Shown piece by piece: positions 34,921 to 42,537 of a stretch of 64,000 nt of DNA. The number at the start of each line of letters is the position of its first letter. Position 1 is the stretch's first letter. This DNA is from Streptomyces sp. NBS 14/10 (GTDB taxonomy: Bacteria > Actinomycetota > Actinomycetes > Streptomycetales > Streptomycetaceae), in contig NZ_NCSM01000007.1 in NCBI RefSeq assembly GCF_002224125.1, positions 313,839 through 377,838 of the forward strand, in the 5' to 3' direction. Below the pieces are notes generated by a model, which made no database searches, was not told the DNA's origin, and saw only the letters and a list, made by a program, of their open reading frames with translations. The position numbers and the translations under genes are program-made.

Positions 34921-34980
34921 TTGACGACGACCAAAAGCCTGCCTACCTTCGCTGGGACATCAGATGTCTGATGTCTGATG
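34921..34980 (+). promoter_or_regulatory. Promoter and FadR-type operator of the sugar-acid operon
   Basis: TTGACG at 34921-34926 and TACCTT at 34944-34949 are 17 nt apart. Directly downstream is the inverted repeat ACATCAGA-TG-TCTGATGT (34957-34974), and CTGATG is repeated once more to 34980. A site of this form at the transcription start suits autorepression by the GntR/FadR regulator that follows. Confidence 0.7.
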
Positions 34981-35005
34981 CGATACGGCAAGGAGGCCGA
35001 CAGCA

Positions 35006-35719
35006 ATGCCGCTGTCCGACGACATCGCCGAGCGATTGCTGTCCGCGATCATCGACGGCCACTACCCGCCCGGCACCGCGCTCCCCCCGGAGGCCGTGCT
35101 GGCCGAGCAGCACGAGGCCAGCCGGCTCACGCTCCGCGAGGCGATCAAGGTTCTGCGGTCGCAGAACATCGTCCGCATCCACCGCGGCCGGGGCACCTAC
35201 GTCAACACGCCCGACCAGTGGACCGCGCTGGAGCCGATGATCCGCGCCGCGGCCGCCGGGCCCCGGACGGGCGGCGCGGTCTCCGAGAAGCTGATCGAGG
35301 CGCGGCGGATGATCGAGGTCGGGGCCGCCCAGCTGGCCGCCACCCGGCGCTCGGAGGACGACCTGGCGCAACTCGACGAGCTGCTGGAGGAGATGCGGAC
35401 CGCCGCGCGGGCCGGGGACACCGAGCAGTTCGTCGAGGCGGACATCGCCTTCCACGACGTGGTGATGCGGGCCTCCGGCAACGCCTTCGTACCTCTCCTC
35501 TTCGAACCCTTCGGCAGGCTGCTCGTCGAGGGCCGGCGGCAGACCTCGGCCGTGCCCCAGATCCGTACGAACGCCATCCAGCACCACGAGGCCGTCCTGG
35601 AGGCGCTGCGCGCGGCGGATCCGGAGAAGGCCCGGCGCGCGATGGACGACCACATGGCGCAGACCACGGACGATCTGCGTACGCACGTCATGCGGGTCGC
35701 CGAGCAACCGGACGTCTGA
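35006..35719 (+). CDS. GntR/FadR-family transcriptional regulator
   Basis: A 237-aa regulator with an N-terminal winged helix (about residues 1-68; LPPEAVLAEQHEASRLTLREAIKVL, then the wing IHRGRGTYV) and a FadR-type all-helical ligand domain (FCD), including the ADIAFHDVVMRASGN motif and HHEAVLEALRAADPEKARRAM, whose His residues commonly bind a metal. AAGGAGG lies before the ATG. It heads a sugar-acid operon and probably represses it through the palindrome at 34957. Confidence 0.9.
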   Translation: MPLSDDIAERLLSAIIDGHYPPGTALPPEAVLAEQHEASRLTLREAIKVLRSQNIVRIHRGRGTYVNTPDQWTALEPMIRAAAAGPRTGGAVSEKLIEARRMIEVGAAQLAATRRSEDDLAQLDELLEEMRTAARAGDTEQFVEADIAFHDVVMRASGNAFVPLLFEPFGRLLVEGRRQTSAVPQIRTNAIQHHEAVLEALRAADPEKARRAMDDHMAQTTDDLRTHVMRVAEQPDV

Positions 35720-35829
35720 GCCCCGACCCGACCTGAGCACCACTCCCCGGGCCCACCCTCGCCATCACACCAGAGGGCGCCACACCACGGCCCCGGCCTG
35801 CCCGGACACGCACGAAAGTAGATCCACCC

Positions 35830-37254
35830 ATGTCCCAGACCCTCCACTTCCCCGAGGCGCACGAGCTGCCCCCGCCCCGCGAGGTGACCCCCGCCGAGGT
35901 GACCGCCGCGCTCGCCGCGGACCGCCGCCTGGTCGTGCTCGACGACGACCCGACCGGCACCCAGACCGTGGCCGATGTGCCCGTCCTCACCACCTGGACG
36001 GTCGAGGACCTGCGGTGGGCGCTGCGCCAGGACAGCACGGCCTTCTTCGTGCTCACCAACACCCGCAGCCTCGCCCCGGACGCCGCCGCCGCCCGCAACC
36101 GCGAGGTCGTCCGCGCCCTGGCGCAGGCGTCGGCCGCCGAGGGCATCGGCTACGTACTGGCCAGCCGCGGCGACTCCACGCTGCGCGGACACTTCCCGCT
36201 GGAGACGGACGTCCTGGCCGACGAGGTGCCCGTGGACGGTGTCGTCCTCGTCCCCGCGTACATCGAGGCCGGGCGGCTCACCGCCGACTCGGTCCACTGG
36301 ATGCGTACGGCGGAGGGGATGCTGCCGGTCGGGCAGAGCGAGTTCGCGCGCGACGCCACCTTCGGCTACGCCAACTCCCGCCTCCCGGAGTGGGTCGAGG
36401 AGAAGACCGGCGGCCGGGTGGCCGCGGCCGACGTGCTGCGCATCACCCTGGAGGACCTGCGGGTGCGCGGCCCCCAGCATGTGGCCGGGCTGCTGGGCTC
36501 GCTGCGCGAGGGCCGGACGGCCGTCGCGGACGCCCTGACCGACGACGATCTGCGCGTCCTCGCCCTCGCCTCGGCCACGGCGGAGGCCACCGGCGCCCGG
36601 CTGCTGTACCGCTGCGGCCCCTCCTTCGTACGAGCCCGCGCGGGCCAGGCCGCCCGCGCCCCGCTGACGGCGCAGGAGCTGCGGGCGGGACGGGACGCGG
36701 CGGGACGGGACACAGCGGGCCAGCACGGCCTGATCGCCGTCGGCTCACACGTCGGGCTCACCACCCGCCAGCTGGACCGGCTGCGCGAGCGCGGCGGGAT
36801 CGCCGAGTTCGAACTCGACGTCCACGCCCTGCTCGACGACGAGCGCCGCGCCGCGCATATCGCCGAGGTGGCGCGGGCCTGCGCCCGGGCGCTGGAGGAG
36901 AGCGAGGTCGTGGTGCGCACCACCCGCTCGCTCGTCACCGGCGCCGACGCGGACGACTCGCTCGCCATCGCCCGCGATGTGTCCGCCGCGCTGGTCGAGA
37001 CCGTACGGGCGATCACCGCCGAGCGGCGGCCCGCGTTCGTCGTCGCCAAGGGCGGCATCACCTCAAGCGATATCGCGACCGAGGGCCTGGAGATCCGCCG
37101 GGCCTGGGCGCGCGGCACACTGCTCCCCGGCATCGTCTCGCTGTGGGAGCCCGAGTCCGGCCCCAGCGTCGGCATCCCGTACATCGTCTTCGCCGGGAAC
37201 GTCGGCGACGACAACGCCCTCGCCGACGCCATCGACCTGCTCCGGAGCCGATGA
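35830..37254 (+). CDS. Four-carbon sugar-acid kinase (DUF1537 family)
   Basis: A 474-aa ATP-dependent kinase of the DUF1537 family, which phosphorylates four-carbon acid sugars such as oxo-tetronates, threonate or erythronate. N-terminal motif VVLDDDPTGTQTVADV, the RGDSTLRGH motif and the C-terminal nucleotide-binding parts GGITSSDIA and FAGNVGDDNAL are present. It overlaps the aldolase start (ATGATG at 37251), which implies translational coupling. By comparison with known clusters it acts after oxidation of the acid by the dehydrogenase encoded at 38304. The precise substrate is not decided. Confidence 0.88.
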   Translation: MSQTLHFPEAHELPPPREVTPAEVTAALAADRRLVVLDDDPTGTQTVADVPVLTTWTVEDLRWALRQDSTAFFVLTNTRSLAPDAAAARNREVVRALAQASAAEGIGYVLASRGDSTLRGHFPLETDVLADEVPVDGVVLVPAYIEAGRLTADSVHWMRTAEGMLPVGQSEFARDATFGYANSRLPEWVEEKTGGRVAAADVLRITLEDLRVRGPQHVAGLLGSLREGRTAVADALTDDDLRVLALASATAEATGARLLYRCGPSFVRARAGQAARAPLTAQELRAGRDAAGRDTAGQHGLIAVGSHVGLTTRQLDRLRERGGIAEFELDVHALLDDERRAAHIAEVARACARALEESEVVVRTTRSLVTGADADDSLAIARDVSAALVETVRAITAERRPAFVVAKGGITSSDIATEGLEIRRAWARGTLLPGIVSLWEPESGPSVGIPYIVFAGNVGDDNALADAIDLLRSR

Positions 37255-38120
37255 TGCTGCTGCACGGAACCGACGCCCTGACCGCCGCCGCCCGCGAGGG
37301 CCGGGCGATACCGGGCTTCGTCGCCTACAACCTCGAGACCGTCCAGGGCATCGTCGCCGCGGCCGAGGCCGCCGGCCGGCCGGTGCTGCTCCAGGCCGGG
37401 TCGAGCGCCTTCAAACACGCGGGCCGCGAGGCCCTGATGGCCCTCGCTCTCGACGCCGCCCGGCGCTCGGACGCCCCGCTCGGTGTGCATCTGGACCACA
37501 GCCGGGACCTGGAGGAGATCACGGCCTGTGTCGAGGCGGGCTACACCTCCGTCATGGTCGACGGCTCGCACCTCCCCTTCGCCGAGAACGTCGCGCTCAC
37601 CCGCAAGGCCGTCGAGCGCGCGCACGCCGCGGGCGTCTGGGTCGAGGCCGAACTGGGCGCGCTGGCGGGCGACGAGGACGTCTCGACCGACGCCCGCGCG
37701 GCCGGCGGCTCCATGACCGACCCGGAGCAGGCCGCGGAGTTCGTGGCCGCGACGGGCGTGGACGCGCTGGCGGTCGCGGTCGGAAACGTCCACGGCTTCA
37801 CGGCCGCGCCCGTACGACTCGATCTGGACCGCCTGGCGCGTATCAACGCCGCGGTCGGGGTGCCTCTCGTACTGCACGGCGCGAGCGGGCTGCCCGAGGA
37901 GCAGTTGCTCGGGGCGGTACGGCGCGGCGTGGCGAAGGTGAACGTCAACGCGGAGCTGCGGCGGGCGTACTTGGAGGCGGTGTCCTCGGCGCTGCCCGGC
38001 GCGCTGCCCGGCTCGGACGTGGTGTCGACGTGGGCCGCGGGGCGGGATGCGGTCGCGGCGACCGCGCTCCGGATCACACGGAAGCTTTCGCCGCTCCCCT
38101 CTACGACGCAGCCGACGTAA
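37251..38120 (+). CDS. Class II fructose-bisphosphate aldolase family protein
   Basis: A 289-aa zinc-dependent TIM-barrel aldolase. Visible are the start AIPGFVAYN, the metal-binding VHLDHSRDL (catalytic Asp next to zinc His), the SVMVDGSHLPF strand, the second zinc site GNVHGF, and LVLHGASGLP, then VAKVNVNAELR. It resembles the tagatose/fructose-bisphosphate group. In the classical threonate/erythronate route this step is done by an unrelated class II aldolase/decarboxylase (OtnC) with an isomerase (OtnI); neither is present here. It may cleave a phosphorylated ketose or keto-acid to a triose phosphate. Confidence 0.88.
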   Translation: MMLLHGTDALTAAAREGRAIPGFVAYNLETVQGIVAAAEAAGRPVLLQAGSSAFKHAGREALMALALDAARRSDAPLGVHLDHSRDLEEITACVEAGYTSVMVDGSHLPFAENVALTRKAVERAHAAGVWVEAELGALAGDEDVSTDARAAGGSMTDPEQAAEFVAATGVDALAVAVGNVHGFTAAPVRLDLDRLARINAAVGVPLVLHGASGLPEEQLLGAVRRGVAKVNVNAELRRAYLEAVSSALPGALPGSDVVSTWAAGRDAVAATALRITRKLSPLPSTTQPT

Positions 38121-38303
38121 CCCCGCCCCCTCCGCAACCTAGCCCCGGCCGGGCGCGACCCGCGCCGGCCCGGGCGCCCCCTCCTCACGGATCCCCCTCC
38201 CCCGGTCACCGCTGGGCGTGGGTGTCCGCGCCAGCGGCGACAGCCCCGCTGTGCCCTCTTGTGCCTTTTCTCGTCCCCTCCCCCTCCCTCCCAAGGAACC
38301 CGC

Positions 38304-39239
38304 ATGTCCACATCCGCTTTTCCAGCGACATCCACACCCCGGACCGCCGTCATCGGCCTGGGCGCCATGGGGCTGCCCATGGCGCAGCGGCTGGCCGGGA
38401 CGTTCCCGGTGGCCGTGTTCGACATCGCGGCCGAGCGCCGCGCGCTCGCCGTCGGACACGGGGCCACCGAGGCCGCCACCCCCGCCGACGCGGCCCGCGA
38501 GGCCGATGTCGTCGTGCTGGCCGTACGCGACCAGGCCCAGGTCGACGGCGCGCTGTTCGGCGAGTCGGGCGCCGCCGAGACGCTGAAGGCCGGGGCCGTG
38601 GTGGTGCTCACCAGCACCGTCGGCCCGGAGGCCGCCCGGTCGACCGCCGCCGCGCTCGCCGAGCGGGGCACGGCCGTACGGCTCGTGGACGCCCCGGTCA
38701 GCGGCGGCCCGACCCGCGCCGGAAACGGCGATCTGCTGATCGTCGTCGGCGCGGAGCCGGCCGCCCTCGAGGTGGCCCGCCCGGTGCTTGACCGGCTCGC
38801 CTCCACCCTGACGGTCATCGGTGACAAGCCCGGCGACGGCCAAGCCCTGAAGGCCATCAACCAGCTGCTCGCGGGCGTGCACATCGCCGCCGCCGCCGAG
38901 GCCGTGGCCCTCGCGCGCGGCCTCGGCCTCGACCCGCAGACCGTGATCGACAGCCTGAGCCAGGGCGCGGCGGGTTCGTTCATGTTCGCCGACCGCGGGC
39001 CGCGTATGGCGCAGGTGTACGGGGATGGCGGCGCGGACTCCGTCGAGGTCCGCTCCCGCCTCGACATCTTCGTCAAGGACATGGGCATCGTGACCGGCAT
39101 CGCGAAGAACGCGCATGTGCCGGTGCCGCTGGCCTCCGCCGCCGAGCAGCTGTATCTGCTGGGCGAGCGGGCCGGGCTCGCGGCCCGCGACGACTCCTCC
39201 ATCGTGACCGTCCTGTCCCCGAGAGGAGAAGGCCGATGA
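38304..39239 (+). CDS. ltnD: L-threonate dehydrogenase-like beta-hydroxyacid dehydrogenase
   Basis: A 311-aa NAD-dependent dehydrogenase of the LtnD/3-hydroxyisobutyrate family. The Rossmann motif is GLGAMGLPMA, the substrate loop DAPVSGGPTRAGNG is canonical, and the catalytic Lys is in LKAINQLL. AAGGA lies upstream of ATG 38304. It probably oxidises a four-carbon acid to the keto-acid that the DUF1537 kinase phosphorylates. Its stop overlaps the GntP start as ATGA. The symbol is given by similarity and context; the substrate has not been shown. Confidence 0.82.
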   Translation: MSTSAFPATSTPRTAVIGLGAMGLPMAQRLAGTFPVAVFDIAAERRALAVGHGATEAATPADAAREADVVVLAVRDQAQVDGALFGESGAAETLKAGAVVVLTSTVGPEAARSTAAALAERGTAVRLVDAPVSGGPTRAGNGDLLIVVGAEPAALEVARPVLDRLASTLTVIGDKPGDGQALKAINQLLAGVHIAAAAEAVALARGLGLDPQTVIDSLSQGAAGSFMFADRGPRMAQVYGDGGADSVEVRSRLDIFVKDMGIVTGIAKNAHVPVPLASAAEQLYLLGERAGLAARDDSSIVTVLSPRGEGR

Positions 39240-40621
39240 GCCACGGCGCGCTTCTGACGGTGGCGGCGGTGGGCGTGGCCCTCCTGCTGCTCATGATCAT
39301 CAAGGCGAAGATCCAGCCCTTCGTCGCCCTGGTCGTGGTGTCCATCGGTGTGGCGCTCACGGCGGGCGTCCCGGCCGCGGAGCTGGTGGCCACCATCGAA
39401 GAGGGCATGGGCTCGACGCTCGGCCACATAGCCACGATCATCGCCCTCGGCGCGATGATCGGCCGCATCATCGAACTGTCCGGCGGCGCCGCGTCCTTGG
39501 CACACTCGCTCATGAACCGCTTCGGCGAACGCCGCACCCCGCTCGCGCTCACCGCGGCCGGATTTCTGCTCGGCATCCCGGTCTTCTTCGAGGTCGGGCT
39601 GATCATCCTGATGCCGATCGCGTACGGCGTGGCCCGCGCGTCGCGCAAGCCGCTGCTGGTGTACGCCCTGCCGATGGGCGCGGCGATGCTCACCGTGCAC
39701 GCCTTCCTGCCGCCCCACCCGGGCGCGGTGGCGGCGGCCACGACGATCGGGGCCGACCAGGGCTGGGTGCTGCTGTTCGGCATTCCGGTGACGGCGGTCG
39801 TGATCCTGCTGGGCTATCTGCTCGCCAAGCGGATGACGCGCCGCGAGTACCCGATGACGGCGGATGTGTACGCGAAGGTGTTCGGCGAAGAGGCCGACTC
39901 GGCCGACTCGGAGACCGCACCCAAGGGCCCGGTCGAGGGCGCGGAGAACCCGCCGTCGTTCGGCATGGTGGTGTCCCTGATCGTCACCCCGATCGTCCTG
40001 ATCCTCCTCGGCACCATCGGCACCAACTTCCTCTCCGAGGGCTCCACCCTCCGCGCCGTCCTCACCGTCCTGGGCGCCCCGATGGTCGCCCTGCTCGTCG
40101 CGGCAGCCCTCGCCGCGTACTTCCTGGGCGCCCGGCGCGGCTGGTCGAGCGCCCGTATCTCCGAGGTCATGGGCTCGGCGCTGCCGGGCGTGGCCATGGT
40201 GATCCTGGTGGCGGGCGCGGGCGGTGTCTTCGGCAAGGTGCTGGTGAAGACCGGCATCGGCGACGCCGTGGCCGACGTCCTGGACCGTACGGGCCTGCCG
40301 CTGCTGGCCCTGGCCTTCGCGATGACGATGCTGCTGCGCGCGGTACAGGGCTCCACCACGGTCGCCCTGGTCACCACGGCCGGCCTGATCACCCCGCTGC
40401 TCCAGCGCACCGACCTGTCCCCGCAGCAACTGGCCCTGGTCTGCCTGGCGATGGGCGCGGGCGGCCTGTCGGTCTCGCACATCAACGACGCCGGCTACTG
40501 GATGTTCACCCGCCTGGTCGGCCTGGAGGTCGGCGACGGCCTCCGCACCTGGACCGTCCTGACGACGGCGATGGGCGTGGCGGGCTTCCTGCTGACGAGC
40601 CTGCTCTGGCTGGTCGTTTAG
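39236..40621 (+). CDS. GntP-family sugar-acid permease
   Basis: A 461-aa membrane protein with about twelve to thirteen hydrophobic segments, of the gluconate:H+ symporter family. Landmarks are HIATIIALGAMIGRIIELSGG, cut here as GAMIGRIIELSGG, the motif MLTVHAFLPPHPG, and SVSHINDAGYW close to the end. In this operon it would import the sugar acid consumed by the dehydrogenase, kinase and aldolase. The gene order regulator-kinase-aldolase-dehydrogenase-permease supports one inducible operon from 34.9 to 40.6 kb. Confidence 0.92.
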   Translation: MSHGALLTVAAVGVALLLLMIIKAKIQPFVALVVVSIGVALTAGVPAAELVATIEEGMGSTLGHIATIIALGAMIGRIIELSGGAASLAHSLMNRFGERRTPLALTAAGFLLGIPVFFEVGLIILMPIAYGVARASRKPLLVYALPMGAAMLTVHAFLPPHPGAVAAATTIGADQGWVLLFGIPVTAVVILLGYLLAKRMTRREYPMTADVYAKVFGEEADSADSETAPKGPVEGAENPPSFGMVVSLIVTPIVLILLGTIGTNFLSEGSTLRAVLTVLGAPMVALLVAAALAAYFLGARRGWSSARISEVMGSALPGVAMVILVAGAGGVFGKVLVKTGIGDAVADVLDRTGLPLLALAFAMTMLLRAVQGSTTVALVTTAGLITPLLQRTDLSPQQLALVCLAMGAGGLSVSHINDAGYWMFTRLVGLEVGDGLRTWTVLTTAMGVAGFLLTSLLWLVV

Positions 40622-40654
40622 CGGATACCGCGGCACGACGGCAGCGAGACGGAC

Positions 40655-40691
40655 CGCGTGTGCCTGGCCCCGACGGGGTCAGGCACACGCG
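40655..40691. terminator. Bidirectional terminator overlapping the XRE stop
   Basis: Outer arms CGCGTGTGCCTG/CAGGCACACGCG and inner CCCC/GGGG with one mismatch make a 17-bp stem. It ends the GntP operon and contains the stop codon of the convergent XRE gene. Confidence 0.8.
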
Positions 40692-41800
40692 TTTCCCGTC
40701 ATCGTCTGCGTACCGATCACCGCGAGCAGGCTCAGCTTGTCCGCCGCGTCCGTGCCCGGGGCAGCGGTGTGGATGACGACGTGGAGGTCGCTGCCGGGGG
40801 CGTTGAGGACGTCGCAGTCGAGGACGAGCGGGCCGACGTCGGGGTGGTGGACGGTCTTGGTGTCCATGGTGTGGCTGCCCACCGCGTGTGAGTCCCAGAG
40901 CCGGGCGAAGTGGTCGCTGGTGCGGCGCAGGTCGGCGACGAGGGTGCGCAACGGCCGGTCGGCGGGGTAGTGGGCGGTCGCGGAGCGCAGGTCGGCGACG
41001 GTGGCGGTTTCGAAGCGGGCCTGTTGTCCGGGGGTGTGGGTCACGCGGCCGGGGTGCCCGGTGAAGTGGCGCCACAGGACGTTGCGCTCGCGCTCCGAGC
41101 GCCCGGAGGGGTCGCCGTGCAGCGCGGCGTACAGCTGGTTCCACGCGATCAGGGTCCACGCCGCGTCGTACACCCCGACCGGGGTGGCCCGCATCTGGTC
41201 GAGCATGCGCTGGACACCGGGGGTGAGGTGGGACGAGATGCGGTCGGTGGTGGGCGCGGGCCGGCCCGCGAGGAGGAACAGGTGGCGGCGTTCCGGTTCG
41301 GACAGCCGTAGGGCTCGGGCGAGGGCGGTGAGGATCTGGGGGGACGGGGAGGTCGCGCGGCCCTGTTCGAGACGGATGACGTAGTCGACGGACATCCCCG
41401 CGAGCTGGGCCAGTTCCTGGCGCCGCAGCCCCGGCGCGCGGCGCACCCGTCCGGCCGGCAGGCCGACCGTCGCCGGGTCCAGCCGGTCGCGCCAGCGGCG
41501 CAGCGCGCCCGCGAGGTCCCCTGCCGGGTCCTCCCCTGCCGGGTCCTCCCCTGCCGCGTCGCCCCTGCCCGGGCGTCCGGTGTTCCCTGCCGGGCTTCCG
41601 GCGTTCCCGCCCAGGCGTCCGTCGCCCCCGGCCAGGCTTCCGGTGCTCCCGCTCGGGCGTCCGTCGCCCCCGGCCAGGCTTCCGGCGTTCCCTCCCAGGC
41701 TTCCGGTGTTCCCGCTCGGGCCTCCGGTGTTCCCCGCCGGGCGTCCGGTGTTCCCCGCCGGGCGTCCGGTGTTCCCGTCGCCGCTCCCTGTTCCGTTCAT
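40679..41800 (-). CDS. XRE-type regulator (MmyB-like) with ten-heptad N-terminal tail
   Basis: A 373-aa protein. The functional part begins about residue 95: an XRE helix-turn-helix (LRRQELAQLAGMSVDYVIRLEQGR) followed by the MmyB-like ligand domain (GVYDAAWTLIAWNQLYAALHGD, LWDSHAV, HHPDVGPLVLDCDVL), typical of actinobacterial regulators next to oxidoreductase genes. The first 90 residues are unusual: ten perfect-length heptads of the type GNTGRPA from residue 9 to 78, then AGEDP repeats. No ribosome-binding site is obvious at ATG 41800, so translation could start further in. It is divergent from a DsbA-like gene, its probable target. Confidence 0.82.
   Translation of the reverse strand: MNGTGSGDGNTGRPAGNTGRPAGNTGGPSGNTGSLGGNAGSLAGGDGRPSGSTGSLAGGDGRLGGNAGSPAGNTGRPGRGDAAGEDPAGEDPAGDLAGALRRWRDRLDPATVGLPAGRVRRAPGLRRQELAQLAGMSVDYVIRLEQGRATSPSPQILTALARALRLSEPERRHLFLLAGRPAPTTDRISSHLTPGVQRMLDQMRATPVGVYDAAWTLIAWNQLYAALHGDPSGRSERERNVLWRHFTGHPGRVTHTPGQQARFETATVADLRSATAHYPADRPLRTLVADLRRTSDHFARLWDSHAVGSHTMDTKTVHHPDVGPLVLDCDVLNAPGSDLHVVIHTAAPGTDAADKLSLLAVIGTQTMTGNACA
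41567..41776 (-). repeat. Ten tandem 21-bp repeats in the XRE gene
   Basis: Ten consecutive 21-nt units encode the heptad G-[NGS]-[TAD]-G-[RSG]-[PL]-[AGS]. The frame is kept throughout. Confidence 0.8.
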
Positions 41801-41913
41801 CGGTTCAGTATCCGGTCGCGGGCCGCGGGCGTCCCGCGCCCAGCCTGGTATCGCTTTTACCAGGAAGAGGCTTGCCCTTCCTGTTCCCTCGCGCCGCGCC
41901 GAGGCTGATGGGC

Positions 41914-42537
41914 ATGCGAACGAAACGCCGCGTCCAGATCGCCCTGGACCTCGCCTGTGTCCGTTGCTACCTGGGCTTCACCCGCCTCACCCGGGCCGCC
42001 GGCGGCGGGGCCGAGTTGACCATCCGCCCGTTCCAAGCCGAGCCCGACGCTCCGTCCGCCGGTGAGCCGTTGTTCGAGGTCTGGAGGCGGACCCGGGGCG
42101 AGGCGTTCGTACGGCAGGTCACCTCGGACACCTCCTTCGGCGTGGCGGACGGTCTGGAGCTGCACTTCGAACGCGCCCTGTTCACCAACACCTTCGAGGC
42201 ACACCGGCTGGTCGCCCGCGCGTCCACGCAGGGGCTCGGGGAACGGATGGCGGAGCGGCTGTTCCGCGCGTACTTCACGGACGGGCTGCTGATCTCCGAC
42301 CGCACCACCCTGGCCCGGCTGGCCGCCGAGACCGGGGTGGTGGCCGCCGCCACCGACGCCGGCGACGCGGCCGAGACGGCCGCGCTGCGCGCCGAACTGG
42401 ACCGCGTACGCGCGCTCGGCGTCCAGGTCGACGCCGTACCGTACGCCGCCTTCGAGGACGGAACCGTCCTCGAAGGCGCGCAGCCGGAGGCTGCCTACCG
42501 CGCGGCGCTGACCGCCCCGCTCACCCCAGCCGGATGA
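41914..42537 (+). CDS. DsbA/FrnE-like thioredoxin-fold protein
   Basis: A 207-aa protein resembling the DsbA/2-hydroxychromene-2-carboxylate isomerase family (FrnE group). The start strand IALDLACVRCYLGFTRL corresponds to the usual D.VCPWCY motif; here the pair is CVRC rather than CPWC, which would alter redox potential. The helical insertion and the end GVQVDAVPYAAFEDGTVLEGAQP fit the family. ATG 41914 (GAGG 9 nt upstream) is preferred to 41908. It is divergent from the XRE regulator. The last 17 nt overlap the GH51 gene on the other strand. Confidence 0.75.
   Translation: MRTKRRVQIALDLACVRCYLGFTRLTRAAGGGAELTIRPFQAEPDAPSAGEPLFEVWRRTRGEAFVRQVTSDTSFGVADGLELHFERALFTNTFEAHRLVARASTQGLGERMAERLFRAYFTDGLLISDRTTLARLAAETGVVAAATDAGDAAETAALRAELDRVRALGVQVDAVPYAAFEDGTVLEGAQPEAAYRAALTAPLTPAG

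Noticed and set aside
37541..40636. A 1031-aa open frame on the minus strand
   Set aside because: It lies opposite the aldolase, dehydrogenase and permease genes, which have clear family motifs. Such long antisense frames arise from the GC-rich third positions; the product is low-complexity with no domain.
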